DNA from: JANPCX01 sp050916095
GTDB lineage: Bacteria; Pseudomonadota; Gammaproteobacteria; Burkholderiales; Burkholderiaceae_C
NCBI GenBank assembly: GCA_050916095.1
Contig: CP050901.1
Span: 248,001-312,000, forward strand
DNA: 64,000 bases
Reading direction: 5' to 3'
Position numbers and translations under genes: made by a program. Shown here in pieces: positions 24,374 to 33,200 of the stretch. The notes beneath the pieces are model-generated. The model did no database searches, was not told where the DNA came from, and worked only from the letters and a program-made list of their open reading frames with translations. Positions within the stretch are counted from its first letter, which is position 1, and each line of letters begins with the position of its first letter.

Positions 24374-26545
24374 TCAGCGGCACTGTGTGCGCAAAAACTG
24401 GCGTTCTTCGGCATTCAGGTCTTCAAGGCCCGCGCGTTGTCGGATATCAGCGCAGCGCGCAATGGAACGAGGGCTGGCGCTGGGAGTAGCGACCACCGGA
24501 GCCGGGGGCTCTGGGTCCAGTTTGGCGGGCCCGGCCACCGTGGCAGTGGGTTTCGTCAACACAAGGGGGGAATCTGACTCAACACGCGACGTTGAGGCGT
24601 TGCCCAAACGAATTGGCGGCGCGCCCCTTGGCGCAGCGCTGACGGGATGGGTCTCGCCGTTTTGGGCAGCCCCTGGCGCGGGATCGTTTGGTAGTGCTGA
24701 TGGTGCCGGTTTAGGTGCAGCGGGTGGCGGTGGCAGACTTTTCGCTGACACGAGGTCTACCGGGGGAGCCGGTACGGGTGCTGGCGTCAACGGCAGCTCA
24801 GTTCCGGCCGCAGGCGACGCTACTGAATCAGATGGAGTCGATACCGTGTTGGGCGTGACCGGGGCAGGCGCTTGAGGCTCACTGGTGAGAGCATCGGTGT
24901 CGGGCCGAGTGAAGGTCCAGATGGCAGCAGCAGCTGCCAGCACAAAGGCAGCCGAACTGAGCAACAAGGCCCAGTTCAACCCCTGCTTGCTGTTGGCGAC
25001 GGGAGGCAGAATCGAGCTTGATTGTTGCGCTGCGCCCATCGGCAAGGCCGCTTGCAACGCCGCTGCGGTGGGCAACAACGAGGGCATTGCCGTGCGCTCG
25101 GCAACAGGTGGGCGCGGCGGCAAGGGTGCAGGGAGGCCCAACTTGTGAGGCTGCTCCGCAGTCTCGGTAGCGCCAGACAATGGTGCCAAACCCGCACCTG
25201 AACCCATGGCCACCGCTGTTGGGGATCGGGGCATGAACTGTGTGCGCGGTTGGTCGTCGGGCAACGCCTTCGGTGTCTTTATCGTCGGCGCGGGGGCGGG
25301 CACGGTAACAGGCGGTGGAGCAACGACTTCGGGTTGCATGGGCACAGCCAGCGGGCGGGGTTCTGGCGACGGCAAAGGGCCCAAAGGCGCATCAGGCAGC
25401 ACTGCATTTATCGCTGCCGCAGAGGACTCATGGGCCGTGTGCCCGGTTGGCAACGTGCGCGGCTGGCTGTGAGAAGAATCGCCCAATGCCCCTGGAGCGG
25501 TAGCGGCATCAAATGCTGTGGGCGCGTCGTCCTCGCCCCAGAGGCTCAGATCGGCGCTTTGTCCATCGGGCGCAGCATTGAGCATGGCGCGAAAATCCGC
25601 CACACTTTGCGGACGGTCTTGCGGGCGTACACACAGCGCGGCATCCACCGCGGCCAGCAAGGCAGGGCTGTAGCGACCCGCGACACGGTGGCTCAGAGGC
25701 TCCAGCCTGTCGTCCATCAACCTTTCCACCGCGCTCATTGGTGGACGCCCGGTGATGGCGAAGTGGACCACACCGGCCAATGCGTACAAATCAGTCCACG
25801 CACCTTGGCTCATGGTGGCTGCGTCCCCGTACTGCTCAATCGGTGCAAAGCCCGGTTTGAGTACCACAGTCAAGGCCTGTGTCATGTCGCCGATCACCCT
25901 TCGTGCCGCGCCAAAATCCAGCAGCAAGGGGCCGGCCGGGGTCAGCAGAATGTTGTCGGGGGCGATGTCTCGGTGGTAGCAGCTGGCGCGATGAATTTCT
26001 TCCAAGGCATCGAGCATGGGCAAAAGCCACGAACGCAAGGTCGTTTCATCGGGAGGTCCCTCCAGGGCGGCCAGCGCCTGTTTCAACGTGGGGCCCTCGT
26101 AATAAGGCATGGTCATGTAGGCCGTTCCGTTGGCCTGCCAGAACCTGTACACCTTCAGCAAAGAGGGGTGGTCAAATCGGGCCAACAAACGCGCTTCATT
26201 GATGAAGCTTTTGAGGCCAGCCTCAAACGTCTCCTGATGTTGTTTGGACTTGACCACGATGGCCAAGGTCGAGTCCTGCCTCGCGGCCAAAGTGAACGGC
26301 ATGTACTCCTTGAGTGCCACATAGCGGTCCAGCGCTTGGTCGTAACAAAGGTAAACAATACCAAAACCGCCTTCGCCAATCAGCCGATGTACCTCGAACT
26401 CACCAATGCGTGCGCCGACTGGCAACGCATGGGGCGATGTCGGAAAAACCGATTTAGGCAGACGTCCAGGCGCGACAACCTCGGTCATCCCATCGGAGAC
26501 CGAATTGCTGTCAGGCGCGAATGATGGCGGTGGAGGAGATGTCAT
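24374..26545 (-). CDS. Membrane Ser/Thr protein kinase with long Pro/Ala-rich linker
   Basis: The 723-residue product has an N-terminal Hanks-type kinase domain: GEGGFGIVY at 57-65, K79 in VALKEY, HRDIAPDN at 191-198, DFG at 210-212 and the activation-loop segment PGFAPIEQY. A low-complexity Pro/Ala linker (about 340-520), one transmembrane helix near 523-545 and an outside Pro-rich region follow. It ends in a short conserved-looking tail (CADIRQRAGLEDLNAEERQFLRTQC) with two cysteines. The kinase faces the cytoplasm and the tail the periplasm. Partners are probably the downstream OmpA lipoprotein, UPF0149 protein and histidine kinase. The frame is open upstream, but the ATG at 26545 starts just before the kinase domain. 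Confidence 0.9.
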   Translation of the reverse strand: MTSPPPPSFAPDSNSVSDGMTEVVAPGRLPKSVFPTSPHALPVGARIGEFEVHRLIGEGGFGIVYLCYDQALDRYVALKEYMPFTLAARQDSTLAIVVKSKQHQETFEAGLKSFINEARLLARFDHPSLLKVYRFWQANGTAYMTMPYYEGPTLKQALAALEGPPDETTLRSWLLPMLDALEEIHRASCYHRDIAPDNILLTPAGPLLLDFGAARRVIGDMTQALTVVLKPGFAPIEQYGDAATMSQGAWTDLYALAGVVHFAITGRPPMSAVERLMDDRLEPLSHRVAGRYSPALLAAVDAALCVRPQDRPQSVADFRAMLNAAPDGQSADLSLWGEDDAPTAFDAATAPGALGDSSHSQPRTLPTGHTAHESSAAAINAVLPDAPLGPLPSPEPRPLAVPMQPEVVAPPPVTVPAPAPTIKTPKALPDDQPRTQFMPRSPTAVAMGSGAGLAPLSGATETAEQPHKLGLPAPLPPRPPVAERTAMPSLLPTAAALQAALPMGAAQQSSSILPPVANSKQGLNWALLLSSAAFVLAAAAAIWTFTRPDTDALTSEPQAPAPVTPNTVSTPSDSVASPAAGTELPLTPAPVPAPPVDLVSAKSLPPPPAAPKPAPSALPNDPAPGAAQNGETHPVSAAPRGAPPIRLGNASTSRVESDSPLVLTKPTATVAGPAKLDPEPPAPVVATPSASPRSIARCADIRQRAGLEDLNAEERQFLRTQCR

Positions 26546-26656
26546 GCAACTCGGGTGTTGAACAGGTGCGTTCGGCTGCGGGAGGGACGGCGGGATTGTG
26601 GCAGAGCACACCGCCCCCAACTCGCAAAACAGCCGCTTGCTAGCATCCATCCAACT

Positions 26657-27955
26657 ATGACGACACACAGACCCAAAAAACGCATCGCGATCATCGTTCA
26701 ACGTTACGGCGACGACATCAATGGCGGAGCCGAGCTGCACGCTCGCATGCTGGTCCATGCTTTGAGCACTTCATACGAGGTCGATGTGTTGACATCCAAG
26801 GCGCATGACTATCGAACTTGGGATTGCCATTACCCAGCCGATACCGAAACGCTGAGCAACTGCCGCGTACTTCGATTCGATCACGGGCCCAGAGACAGTG
26901 GACCGGATCGGCGCATGCCACTGGATGCAAGATTGCGTTGGAAACTTCGCCGGCTTTTACGATGGCTGAAGGTGCCGCTCGTTCGACAACCCGACGGCAA
27001 TCCGCACACTGACGGCATCCTTTGCCTGCAAGCCCAAGGCCCCACGATGGAGGGGTTGATGCGGTACCTGCGCGACCACGGCCCCACCTACCAAGCCCTC
27101 ATTTTCATGACCGCGCTTTACCACCCCGCTGCTATGGGCGTGCTCGTGCATCCACAACGCTCTATCTTGATCCCGACTTTGCACGACGAAAAAATGATGT
27201 ACCTGCCTCATTTCCATCGCGTGTTTCGAGCGCCGCGCTGGATACTGTTCAACACAACGGCAGAGGCGCAAGTTGCAGAGGCCCTCTATGGAAAAAATTT
27301 AGCTCCCTCCAAAGTCTGCGGGGTTGGCATTGACATGCCGCTGTCCGATAACTCGGTCGATTCGGCCACTTTCGTGGCCAATGAAAACACGAAGAAGTTC
27401 GGCATCAATCAGCCTTACTTGCTGTACCTTGGCCGAATCGACACAAGCAAAGGTTGCGGAGTTTTATTCAAACAGTTTTCACGCTTTGCCAAAAAGAACC
27501 GCCAACCTTTGCTGTTGGTGGTGGCCGGGAAAGCTTTCATGAAACTGCCCCAGATTCCGTCCATTATTTACACCGGCTTTGTGTCCGACGAAGAACGAAA
27601 CTCTTTGATCGCCAACGCGTTGGCACTTGTCGTTCCCTCTCGCTATGAAAGCCTCTCCTTGGTCGCGCTGGAAGCGATGTCTTTTGGTAAACCTGTCATC
27701 GTCACACGCCATTCCGAGGTATTGGCGCAACACATTCATGACAGCGGTGCAGGTTACGCCTACGGCGATTTTTCTGAGTTTTCGGACGCAGTGAACTCTG
27801 TACTTTCGATGCCCGAGAGCGACCGGCAGCTCCAAGCGCAACGTGCTCGACATTACGTTAGTGATCGATACAGCTGGCCTCGGGTTACGAGCATCCTTTT
27901 GGAAACAATTGACAGCGTGTCGGCAGCCACCAGCAGCAATCCGTCGAACCCGTGA
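26657..27955 (+). CDS. Glycosyltransferase family 4 protein
   Basis: The 432-residue protein starts RIAIIVQRYGDDINGGAELHARMLVHALS, typical of GT-B glycosyltransferases, and has the family 4 C-terminal donor site (PYLLYLGRIDTSKGCGVLF, and ESLSLVALEAMSFGKPVIV with the E-x7-E motif). It probably transfers a sugar to a surface polysaccharide or lipid. It is an isolated glycosyltransferase, divergent from the kinase gene and followed by an IS, without the usual polysaccharide cluster. The ATG at 26657 fits the family; upstream in-frame sequence overlaps the kinase promoter region. Confidence 0.9.
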   Translation: MTTHRPKKRIAIIVQRYGDDINGGAELHARMLVHALSTSYEVDVLTSKAHDYRTWDCHYPADTETLSNCRVLRFDHGPRDSGPDRRMPLDARLRWKLRRLLRWLKVPLVRQPDGNPHTDGILCLQAQGPTMEGLMRYLRDHGPTYQALIFMTALYHPAAMGVLVHPQRSILIPTLHDEKMMYLPHFHRVFRAPRWILFNTTAEAQVAEALYGKNLAPSKVCGVGIDMPLSDNSVDSATFVANENTKKFGINQPYLLYLGRIDTSKGCGVLFKQFSRFAKKNRQPLLLVVAGKAFMKLPQIPSIIYTGFVSDEERNSLIANALALVVPSRYESLSLVALEAMSFGKPVIVTRHSEVLAQHIHDSGAGYAYGDFSEFSDAVNSVLSMPESDRQLQAQRARHYVSDRYSWPRVTSILLETIDSVSAATSSNPSNP

Positions 27956-28179
27956 ATGATCCCGACGTGGTTTCAGTGGCAACACGGGAATTGGCGTGGT
28001 GATACCGCACCCCAAGAAACAATTCGTTTCGACGCTGTGGGTGGCATCCCCCTCCTTGTAGGGATGGCCTCAAGCGCAGTGGCACTCTACAGTGTGTCCA
28101 CTGCTGTCACACGGTGCCCTTTCAAGGGCCTCGCGCAAACCAAAGCCCAATAAGCCTGGCACAGGGTGAGAGGCTGCAT

Positions 28180-29811
28180 AGTCGGCCCTGCAAAACCCCT
28201 GCAACCCGCATGAATGCTGGCGATATGGGGTAAATGCTGACGACGGGATCTCTCAGGAATCGTTATCGGAGAGTAATTTTTCTGGGGGATTTGCATGACA
28301 GCCACCGCAGACTTCTTTCGCGCACGCCTGGACGGGATGGTCGATCACAAACATCCACTGGTGGTTTTGAGCAAACGGCTGCCCTGGGCCGCGATTGAAC
28401 AAGCCCTGGCACCGCACTTCGCTCGCCAGGCTCGCCCAGGCTCCAAGCGGGTGACGGCGGACTTGTTGGGAGCGCATGAAGTCGAATTTGGCAACGGCAT
28501 CAGCCCCGCAGGCCGCCCGCGCCTGTCAATTCGGCTGATGGCCAGCTTGCAGTACCTGAAGAACTCCTTCAACCTCAGTGACGAAGAACTCGTTCAGCGC
28601 TGGAGCGAGAACGTGGTGTGGCAGTTCTTCAGCGGCATGGAGTATTACGAACCACGCTTGCCCTGCGATCCAACCCAGATCGGCCGCTTTCGCCGCGCCG
28701 TGGGCGAAGAAGGTCTGGAGCAGTTGCTCAAGGCCACCATCGAGACAGCGGTGCAGATCAAGGCCATCAAGCCCAGCGAGCTGGAACGCGTGATCGTGGA
28801 CACCACCGTGCAGGAGAAGGCCATCGCCCACCCGGTGGACAGTCGGCTGCTGGAGATTGCGCGGCACAAAGTGGTGAATGCTGCCAAACGAGTGGGCATC
28901 AGTTTGAAGCAGACATTTGCGTTTGAAGCCAAAACGCTCAGACGCCAGGCCGGGGGTTACGCCCACGCCAAGCAGTTCAAGCGTTTGAAGAAAGCCGTCA
29001 AACGCCAGCGCACAATCCTCGGGGTGGTGATGCGTGAAGTGCAGCGCAAGCTTGATGTGTTGGTGGCACCCGGGCCGACAGCGCTGAGTGCGCTCAAGAC
29101 CTGGTTGGAGCGGGCCGAACGCATCCGCACGCAACAGCGAGGCGACAAGGGCAAGCTGTACGCGCTGCATGCGCCTGAGGTGGAGTGCATCGGCAAGGGC
29201 AAGGCCAGGAAGCCCTATGAGTTTGGTGTGAAGGTCAGCCTGGCTGTCACGCACCTGCGTGGTTTGATGGTGGGGGCCAGAAGTTTCCCCGGCAACCCGT
29301 TTGATGGGCACACATTGGCTGCGCAACTGGAGCAAACCAACAACCTGATGCAAGACCTGGGGCGTGTGCCCAAGCAAGTGGTCGTGGACTTGGGGTTCCG
29401 GGGCGTGGACGCGGACAACCCGAACGTGGAGATCATCCACCGTGGCAAGTACAAGTCACTGACCAAGGTGCAACGCAAGTGGCTCAAACGGCGTCAGGCC
29501 ATCGAGCCGCTGATCGGCCACACCAAGGTGGACCACGGCATGCAGCGCTGTTGGCTCAAAGGCGAGTTGGGTGATGCGCTGCACGCACTGAGTTGTGCGG
29601 CGGGGTACAACATCCGCTGGCTGCTGCGGGCTATCGCGGCCAAGTCTGCAAAAGACGCGAAGGCGTTTTTGTTGACCCTGCTCGGGCTGAGCTTATGGGG
29701 TCAACTCAGGGCAGCCAGGGCACGGCTCGGCGCAAAAAACTTGCTCGGTTGGAAATTCACGCCATCGTCAGTAATGGCTTGCGGGGTGAAATGAATTTTG
29801 CAGGGCCGACT
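28180..29811 (+). mobile_element. Complete IS5-family insertion sequence
   Basis: Perfect 16-bp terminal inverted repeats (AGTCGGCCCTGCAAAA at 28180-28195 and its complement at 29796-29811) bound a 1632-bp element. GCAT occurs immediately outside both ends, giving a 4-bp target duplication. One transposase gene fills it. The 27956-28179 stretch before it has several short hairpins but no gene I can support. Confidence 0.9.
28295..29794 (+). CDS. IS5-family transposase (DDE)
   Basis: The 499-residue product has the DDE-type layout of long IS5-family transposases: the N-terminal DUF772-like region (SIRLMASLQYLKNSFNLSDEELVQRWSENVVWQFFSG), the first Asp in VIVDTTVQEKAI, the second in QVVVDLGFRGVD, and the Glu in KRRQAIEPLIGHTKVDHGMQRC. 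It appears intact and ends 2 bases before the right inverted repeat. I would place it near the IS1478-like subgroup, with moderate certainty. Confidence 0.92.
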   Translation: MTATADFFRARLDGMVDHKHPLVVLSKRLPWAAIEQALAPHFARQARPGSKRVTADLLGAHEVEFGNGISPAGRPRLSIRLMASLQYLKNSFNLSDEELVQRWSENVVWQFFSGMEYYEPRLPCDPTQIGRFRRAVGEEGLEQLLKATIETAVQIKAIKPSELERVIVDTTVQEKAIAHPVDSRLLEIARHKVVNAAKRVGISLKQTFAFEAKTLRRQAGGYAHAKQFKRLKKAVKRQRTILGVVMREVQRKLDVLVAPGPTALSALKTWLERAERIRTQQRGDKGKLYALHAPEVECIGKGKARKPYEFGVKVSLAVTHLRGLMVGARSFPGNPFDGHTLAAQLEQTNNLMQDLGRVPKQVVVDLGFRGVDADNPNVEIIHRGKYKSLTKVQRKWLKRRQAIEPLIGHTKVDHGMQRCWLKGELGDALHALSCAAGYNIRWLLRAIAAKSAKDAKAFLLTLLGLSLWGQLRAARARLGAKNLLGWKFTPSSVMACGVK

Positions 29812-29854
29812 GCATACGATCCCAACGACGTCCTTCCCTGAAGGACTTGTCCAC

Positions 29855-29885
29855 CGCCCACCCTTCACCGGGTGGGCGTTTTTTT
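29855..29885 (+). terminator. Strong intrinsic terminator downstream of the IS
   Basis: CGCCCACCC and GGGTGGGCG form a perfect 9-bp stem around TTCACC, followed by seven Ts. It belongs to the sequence that was there before the IS landed, so the original transcript has been separated from its terminator by 1.6 kb. Confidence 0.8.
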
Positions 29886-29887
29886 GA

Positions 29888-30270
29888 GCCTAGAAACGGC
29901 AGTTGGACGCGCCCGAGTGGGCTGCGCTGCGGCGCGCTGGCAAGGTTTTAGCAGGGATTTGTCGACACTTCGTTTTCGGGCAGCTTGCTGTCCGCCTGCG
30001 GAATTAAGCAGTCGATTGTCGTTTCTAGCCCGGACATTTCACCAGGTCGCTCTTCTATGCCCCGCAACACTGCATGAATGCTCACTATCTTGGCTTCGAG
30101 TGCCAAATCTAACTTGTACCGAGCGCTACACACCCGATTGAGCCGTCCTGCGGCCTGCTTTCCGCGTTGCGCCTCCTCGCGGGCACGAGCCCGCAGCGTC
30201 GTCACGCCTTGCCAGCGCACCGCATCACAGCCCACTCGGGCGTGTCCCTGGTGAAATATTCGGGCTAGGT
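29888..30270. repeat. Nested palindromic mini elements
   Basis: CTAGAAACGGCAGT at 29888 is inverted near 30030 (complement of CTAGAAACGACAATCGACTG). CTAGCCCGGACATTTCACC at 30026 is inverted at 30249-30270 (ends CGGGCTAG). Internal blocks around 29907-29946 and 30209-30247 share GCCCGAGTGGGCTG and GCGCTGGCAAGG in opposite directions. No gene is supported in 29812-30275. The pattern fits one or two non-autonomous elements, one inside or beside the other. Confidence 0.6.
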
Positions 30271-30275
30271 TGCAT

Positions 30276-30689
30276 TCACCACAAAACCATTTGGGTGCAG
30301 CGAAACAAGGCCATCTTTTTGCCTTCGGGGCCAAACACCGTGGCTGACCACACTTGGGTGGTGCGACCCAAATGTTCGGCATGGGCTTCGCACCGCACCA
30401 AACCACTGCGTGTGCTGCTGAAAAAATTGGTTTTCAGTTCAATCGTGGTGAAGGTTGTGGCACCCTCGGGCAAGTGCGCCATCGTGGCATAACCCGCACA
30501 GGTATCGGCCAATGCGATCACGCTGGCGGCATGAAAAAAGCCGTTGGGTGCCATCATCCACGGTTGCACTTCAAATTGACCGTGCAACTGGCCTTCGGCC
30601 AAATGCGTCAACAACAAACCGTAGTGCTCACCCAAGCTGCCGGTTTGAAAACGGGTCATGGTCTCCAAAGAAGCATCATTTCTCAACAT
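30276..30689 (-). CDS. PaaI-family hotdog thioesterase
   Basis: The 137-residue product shows the hotdog-fold pattern LEGQ/HGQFEVQPWMMAPNGFFHAASVIALADTCAGYAT, with the nearly invariant N-G-x-x-H and D residues, and TFTTIELKTNFF. It is likely a cytoplasmic acyl-CoA thioesterase; substrate unknown. GAAGG precedes the ATG at 30689. It follows the nitronate-monooxygenase-like gene by about 20 bases and probably shares its transcript. Its stop is close to the end of the palindromic element. Confidence 0.88.
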   Translation of the reverse strand: MLRNDASLETMTRFQTGSLGEHYGLLLTHLAEGQLHGQFEVQPWMMAPNGFFHAASVIALADTCAGYATMAHLPEGATTFTTIELKTNFFSSTRSGLVRCEAHAEHLGRTTQVWSATVFGPEGKKMALFRCTQMVLW

Positions 30690-30709
30690 GGCATTGGCCT
30701 TCAATCAAT

Positions 30710-31771
30710 TCATTTTGGCAAGCCCTGGCACAAACGCTCAAAGACCTGGGCAGCTGGCAAAGCCGGTGCCAAACGCGCCGATTGCCCCGCCCAGGCTTGC
30801 ATGCCTCTCAAGGTGTTGTGGCTGACGGCATGCGCCCGCATGGCGTTGGTGAGTCCGCGCTGCACCGGATAGGGTGCCGGTGTCGGTGCATCTGGCGCAG
30901 CCGCCGCACGAACATAGTGGTTGACCAAACTGCGTCCGGCACGGCCGCTGAACGCACGCGTCAGTTGGGTGTGCTCGGGCCAGGTTTGAGCCAAAGCATC
31001 GGACCAAGCGCTGGGCAGGCCCGCCTCCGGTGTGCGCAAAAACCCCGTGCCGATCTGAACTGCGCTGGCACCCAAGGCAAACGCAGCCGCCACACCACGC
31101 GCATCACCAATACCGCCCGTGGCGACCACCGGAACATCGACAGCATCCACCACCGCTGGTAACAAGGCCATCAAGCCCACTTGCTGCGCTTCAGCGGCGG
31201 CCGCATCAAAACAACCTCGGTGCCCACCTGCCTCCATGCCTTGGGCGACGATGGCATCTGCACCCGCAGCCTGCGCCGCCCGGGCTTCCGTCACGGTGGA
31301 CACATTGGCAAACCAATGGATGCCTGCGACCTTCAAGCGCTGCACAAAAGCTGGGGGGAACAAACCCATGACCGACGACACCACCGCAGGTTTGATCGCC
31401 AAAAGCGCTTCACATTGCGACTCGAAGTTCGGCGGCCTCGCGTCACCCGCATCGACCGACACGGCAGGCCCCCAATCGGCGAGCCAATCGCGTAAACGTG
31501 CCTCTTGGGCGGCGTCCCGACGCGGTGGTGGATCAGGGATCCACAAATTGATCTGAAACGGCGCGCTGGTTTGCGAACGAAGCTGTAGGGCCCAGTCGGC
31601 CATGGCCTGTGGCTGCATCAACAGCGCACCGCACGAACCCAAACCGCCCGCCTGCGCCACCGCAATCGACAGCGCTGGTGCAGGCACCCCCGCCATCGGG
31701 CCGAGCAAAACCGGATACCGCAAACCAAAGTGTTTGCAAAACGCATCGCTTCGTTGTGCTGCGCTGGTCAT
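30710..31771 (-). CDS. Nitronate monooxygenase-like FMN enzyme (2-nitropropane dioxygenase family)
   Basis: The 353-residue TIM-barrel flavoprotein has the family blocks YPVLLGPMAGVPAPALSIAVAQAGGLG, ADAIVAQGMEAGGHRGCF, PVVATGGIGDARGVAAAFALGASAVQIGTGFLRTPEA. FMN binding is by the glycine-rich GGIGD and GAxxVQxGT segments. Members oxidise alkyl nitronates or act as related FMN oxidoreductases. The start is ambiguous: an in-frame ATG at 31816 lies inside the border of a palindromic repeat, so the internal ATG at 31771 is preferred. Confidence 0.88.
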   Translation of the reverse strand: MTSAAQRSDAFCKHFGLRYPVLLGPMAGVPAPALSIAVAQAGGLGSCGALLMQPQAMADWALQLRSQTSAPFQINLWIPDPPPRRDAAQEARLRDWLADWGPAVSVDAGDARPPNFESQCEALLAIKPAVVSSVMGLFPPAFVQRLKVAGIHWFANVSTVTEARAAQAAGADAIVAQGMEAGGHRGCFDAAAAEAQQVGLMALLPAVVDAVDVPVVATGGIGDARGVAAAFALGASAVQIGTGFLRTPEAGLPSAWSDALAQTWPEHTQLTRAFSGRAGRSLVNHYVRAAAAPDAPTPAPYPVQRGLTNAMRAHAVSHNTLRGMQAWAGQSARLAPALPAAQVFERLCQGLPK

Positions 31772-31805
31772 CGTCGGCCACACGGGGTGAACTACGCGGG
31801 TTATG

Positions 31806-31926
31806 GAGGTTTCCATAAAACGCGACGCCTCATACCGTTCGAGCCTTTCGAGGGCAGCGCGTGCCCCAGCAACAACCCTTGGTCAGGCTGAGGGCGAACG
31901 GAGAGTGGTTTGTCATGAATTTCGGA
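31806..31926. repeat. Palindromic dispersed repeat, copy B
   Basis: Outer ends CCATAAAACGCGACGCC and TTTGTCATGAATTTCGG match copies A, D and F, with arms CCGTTCGAGCC and GAGGGCGAACGG. The centre is degenerate. One end overlaps a possible ATG of the flavin enzyme gene and the other contains the stop codon of the TauE/SafE remnant. Confidence 0.7.
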
Positions 31927-32068
31927 AACACTTGTAGGTTAACAGCAACTTCACGCCTGCCACGACCAACACCGCCCCCAGAAACGTTTGATCAACGCAG
32001 GCGCAAAACGTTGGCTGCCCCAGGCTGCGCCCGGGCAACCACCCAAGGCAGCCACGCCATCAAGGGCC
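31913..32068 (-). pseudogene. C-terminal remnant of a TauE/SafE (TSUP) membrane transporter, frameshifted
   Basis: Minus-strand translation gives ALDGVAALGGCPGAAW and GSQRFAPALIKRF. After a one-base frame change it continues LGAVLVVAGVKLLLTYK, which is the usual last part of TauE/SafE family transporters. The upstream side stops abruptly at the terminus of a mini element (32069), and the rest of the gene is absent. Its stop codon lies within palindromic repeat copy B. An intact family member lies at 41068. Confidence 0.65.
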
Positions 32069-32231
32069 AGGGCCTGTTCGGAAAGTCCTCGCCAGCCATC
32101 AAACGGCCTCTTGAATCGATCTGCGGCGTTGCGAATGCTCGTAATACCCACTGGCATTGCTTTGCTTTGCGCCTTGCTGCTCACTCCAATAGACCATTTT
32201 CTGACCGACGACGACTTTCCGCACAGGCCCT
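32069..32231. mobile_element. 163-bp mini element (MITE-like)
   Basis: AGGGCCTGTTCGGAAAGTC at the left end is repeated inverted at the right end (complement AGGGCCTGTGCGGAAAGTC), 18 of 19 identical. No ORF is present. It truncates the TauE/SafE remnant on one side and abuts the permease operon on the other. The same terminus GGGCCTGT is found at 24359 and on the 349-bp element at 57055. Confidence 0.75.
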
Positions 32232-32261
32232 AGACTGATGAAAAGAACACACTCGATTCCC

Positions 32262-33200
32262 ATGACCACCTACCTGCTGCGTCGCCTCTGGCAAGCCCTG
32301 CCCACGTTGTTGGGCGTGGTGCTGTTGGTGTTTTTATTGTTCAAAGCTTTTGGGGGCGACCCGGCGGAGATCCTGGCGGGGCGCAACGCTTCTCCCGCGC
32401 AAATTGACGCGGTACGTGAGCAGCTCGGTTTGAATAAACCCCTTTGGGAACAATTCGGTTTGTTCTTAAAGCAAATCGTCACCCTGGACTGGGGGCGCAG
32501 TTGGGCCACACAAGAGCCAGTAGCCGAACTCTTTGCCAGCCGCCTGCCCGCCACGCTGACCATCATGGTTCCCATCTTGCTGCTCGATGTATTTTTGGCG
32601 GTGCCCTTGGCGTTGTGGGTGGCGCGGGTGCGGGGCTCGCTCACCGACCGCGCCATCATGGGCGTGTGCACCGTGGCGCTGTCGATCTCTTTTTTGGTTT
32701 ATGTGATCGTGGGCCAGTATGTGCTCGCCTACCGCTGGGGATGGTTCCCGGTGCAAGGGTGGACCGACAGCCTGTGGACCAACCTTGCCCACTACACGGC
32801 GCTGCCGGTGCTGCTGACCGTGTTCGTCGGCCTGGCACCTCAAACTCGGCTCTACCGCAGTTTTTTCTTGGAGGAAATGGGCCAAGACTATGTGCGCACC
32901 GCCCGGGCCAAAGGTTTGACGCAGCCGCAGGTCATGCTGCGCCATGTGCTGCGCAACGCCTGGTTACCCATCCTCACCAACATCGCCGTGGCGTTGCCGA
33001 GTTTGTTCGTGGGGTCGTTTTTGATTGAAGTGTTTTTCTCCATTCCAGGTTTGGGCCGCGAGGTGTTGTTGGCGGTGAGTCGCAGCGACTATCCCGTCAT
33101 TCAAGCCATCACTGTCTATGTGGCCGTGCTCACGCTTGCCGCCAATTTGCTGGTGGATGTGCTGTACACCCGCGCCGATCCGCGCGTGGTGCTGAAATGA
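32262..33200 (+). CDS. ABC transporter permease, DppB/OppB type
   Basis: The 312-residue membrane protein starts MTTYLLRRLWQALPTLLGVV and has the DppB layout: six helices, the RRxxQAxPxLLGV start, GGDPAEILAGRNASPAQIDAVREQLGLNKPL, and the EAA loop (GQDYVRTARAKGLTQPQVMLRHVLRNAWLPILT). It would form a channel with the following permease for peptide or nickel uptake. No substrate-binding protein or ATPase lies next to it. An earlier in-frame ATG at 32238 is within the border of a mini element and lacks a good ribosome site. Its stop overlaps the next start by 4 bases. Confidence 0.92.
   Translation: MTTYLLRRLWQALPTLLGVVLLVFLLFKAFGGDPAEILAGRNASPAQIDAVREQLGLNKPLWEQFGLFLKQIVTLDWGRSWATQEPVAELFASRLPATLTIMVPILLLDVFLAVPLALWVARVRGSLTDRAIMGVCTVALSISFLVYVIVGQYVLAYRWGWFPVQGWTDSLWTNLAHYTALPVLLTVFVGLAPQTRLYRSFFLEEMGQDYVRTARAKGLTQPQVMLRHVLRNAWLPILTNIAVALPSLFVGSFLIEVFFSIPGLGREVLLAVSRSDYPVIQAITVYVAVLTLAANLLVDVLYTRADPRVVLK

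Noticed and set aside
25250..26524. Plus-strand ORF opposite the Ser/Thr kinase gene
   Set aside because: It mirrors the third-position bias of the kinase gene; the kinase strand has complete catalytic motifs.
27956..28153. 65-codon ORF starting right after the glycosyltransferase stop
   Set aside because: No ribosome site beyond the overlapping TGAATG, no family resemblance, and it ends in hairpin-rich sequence before the IS.
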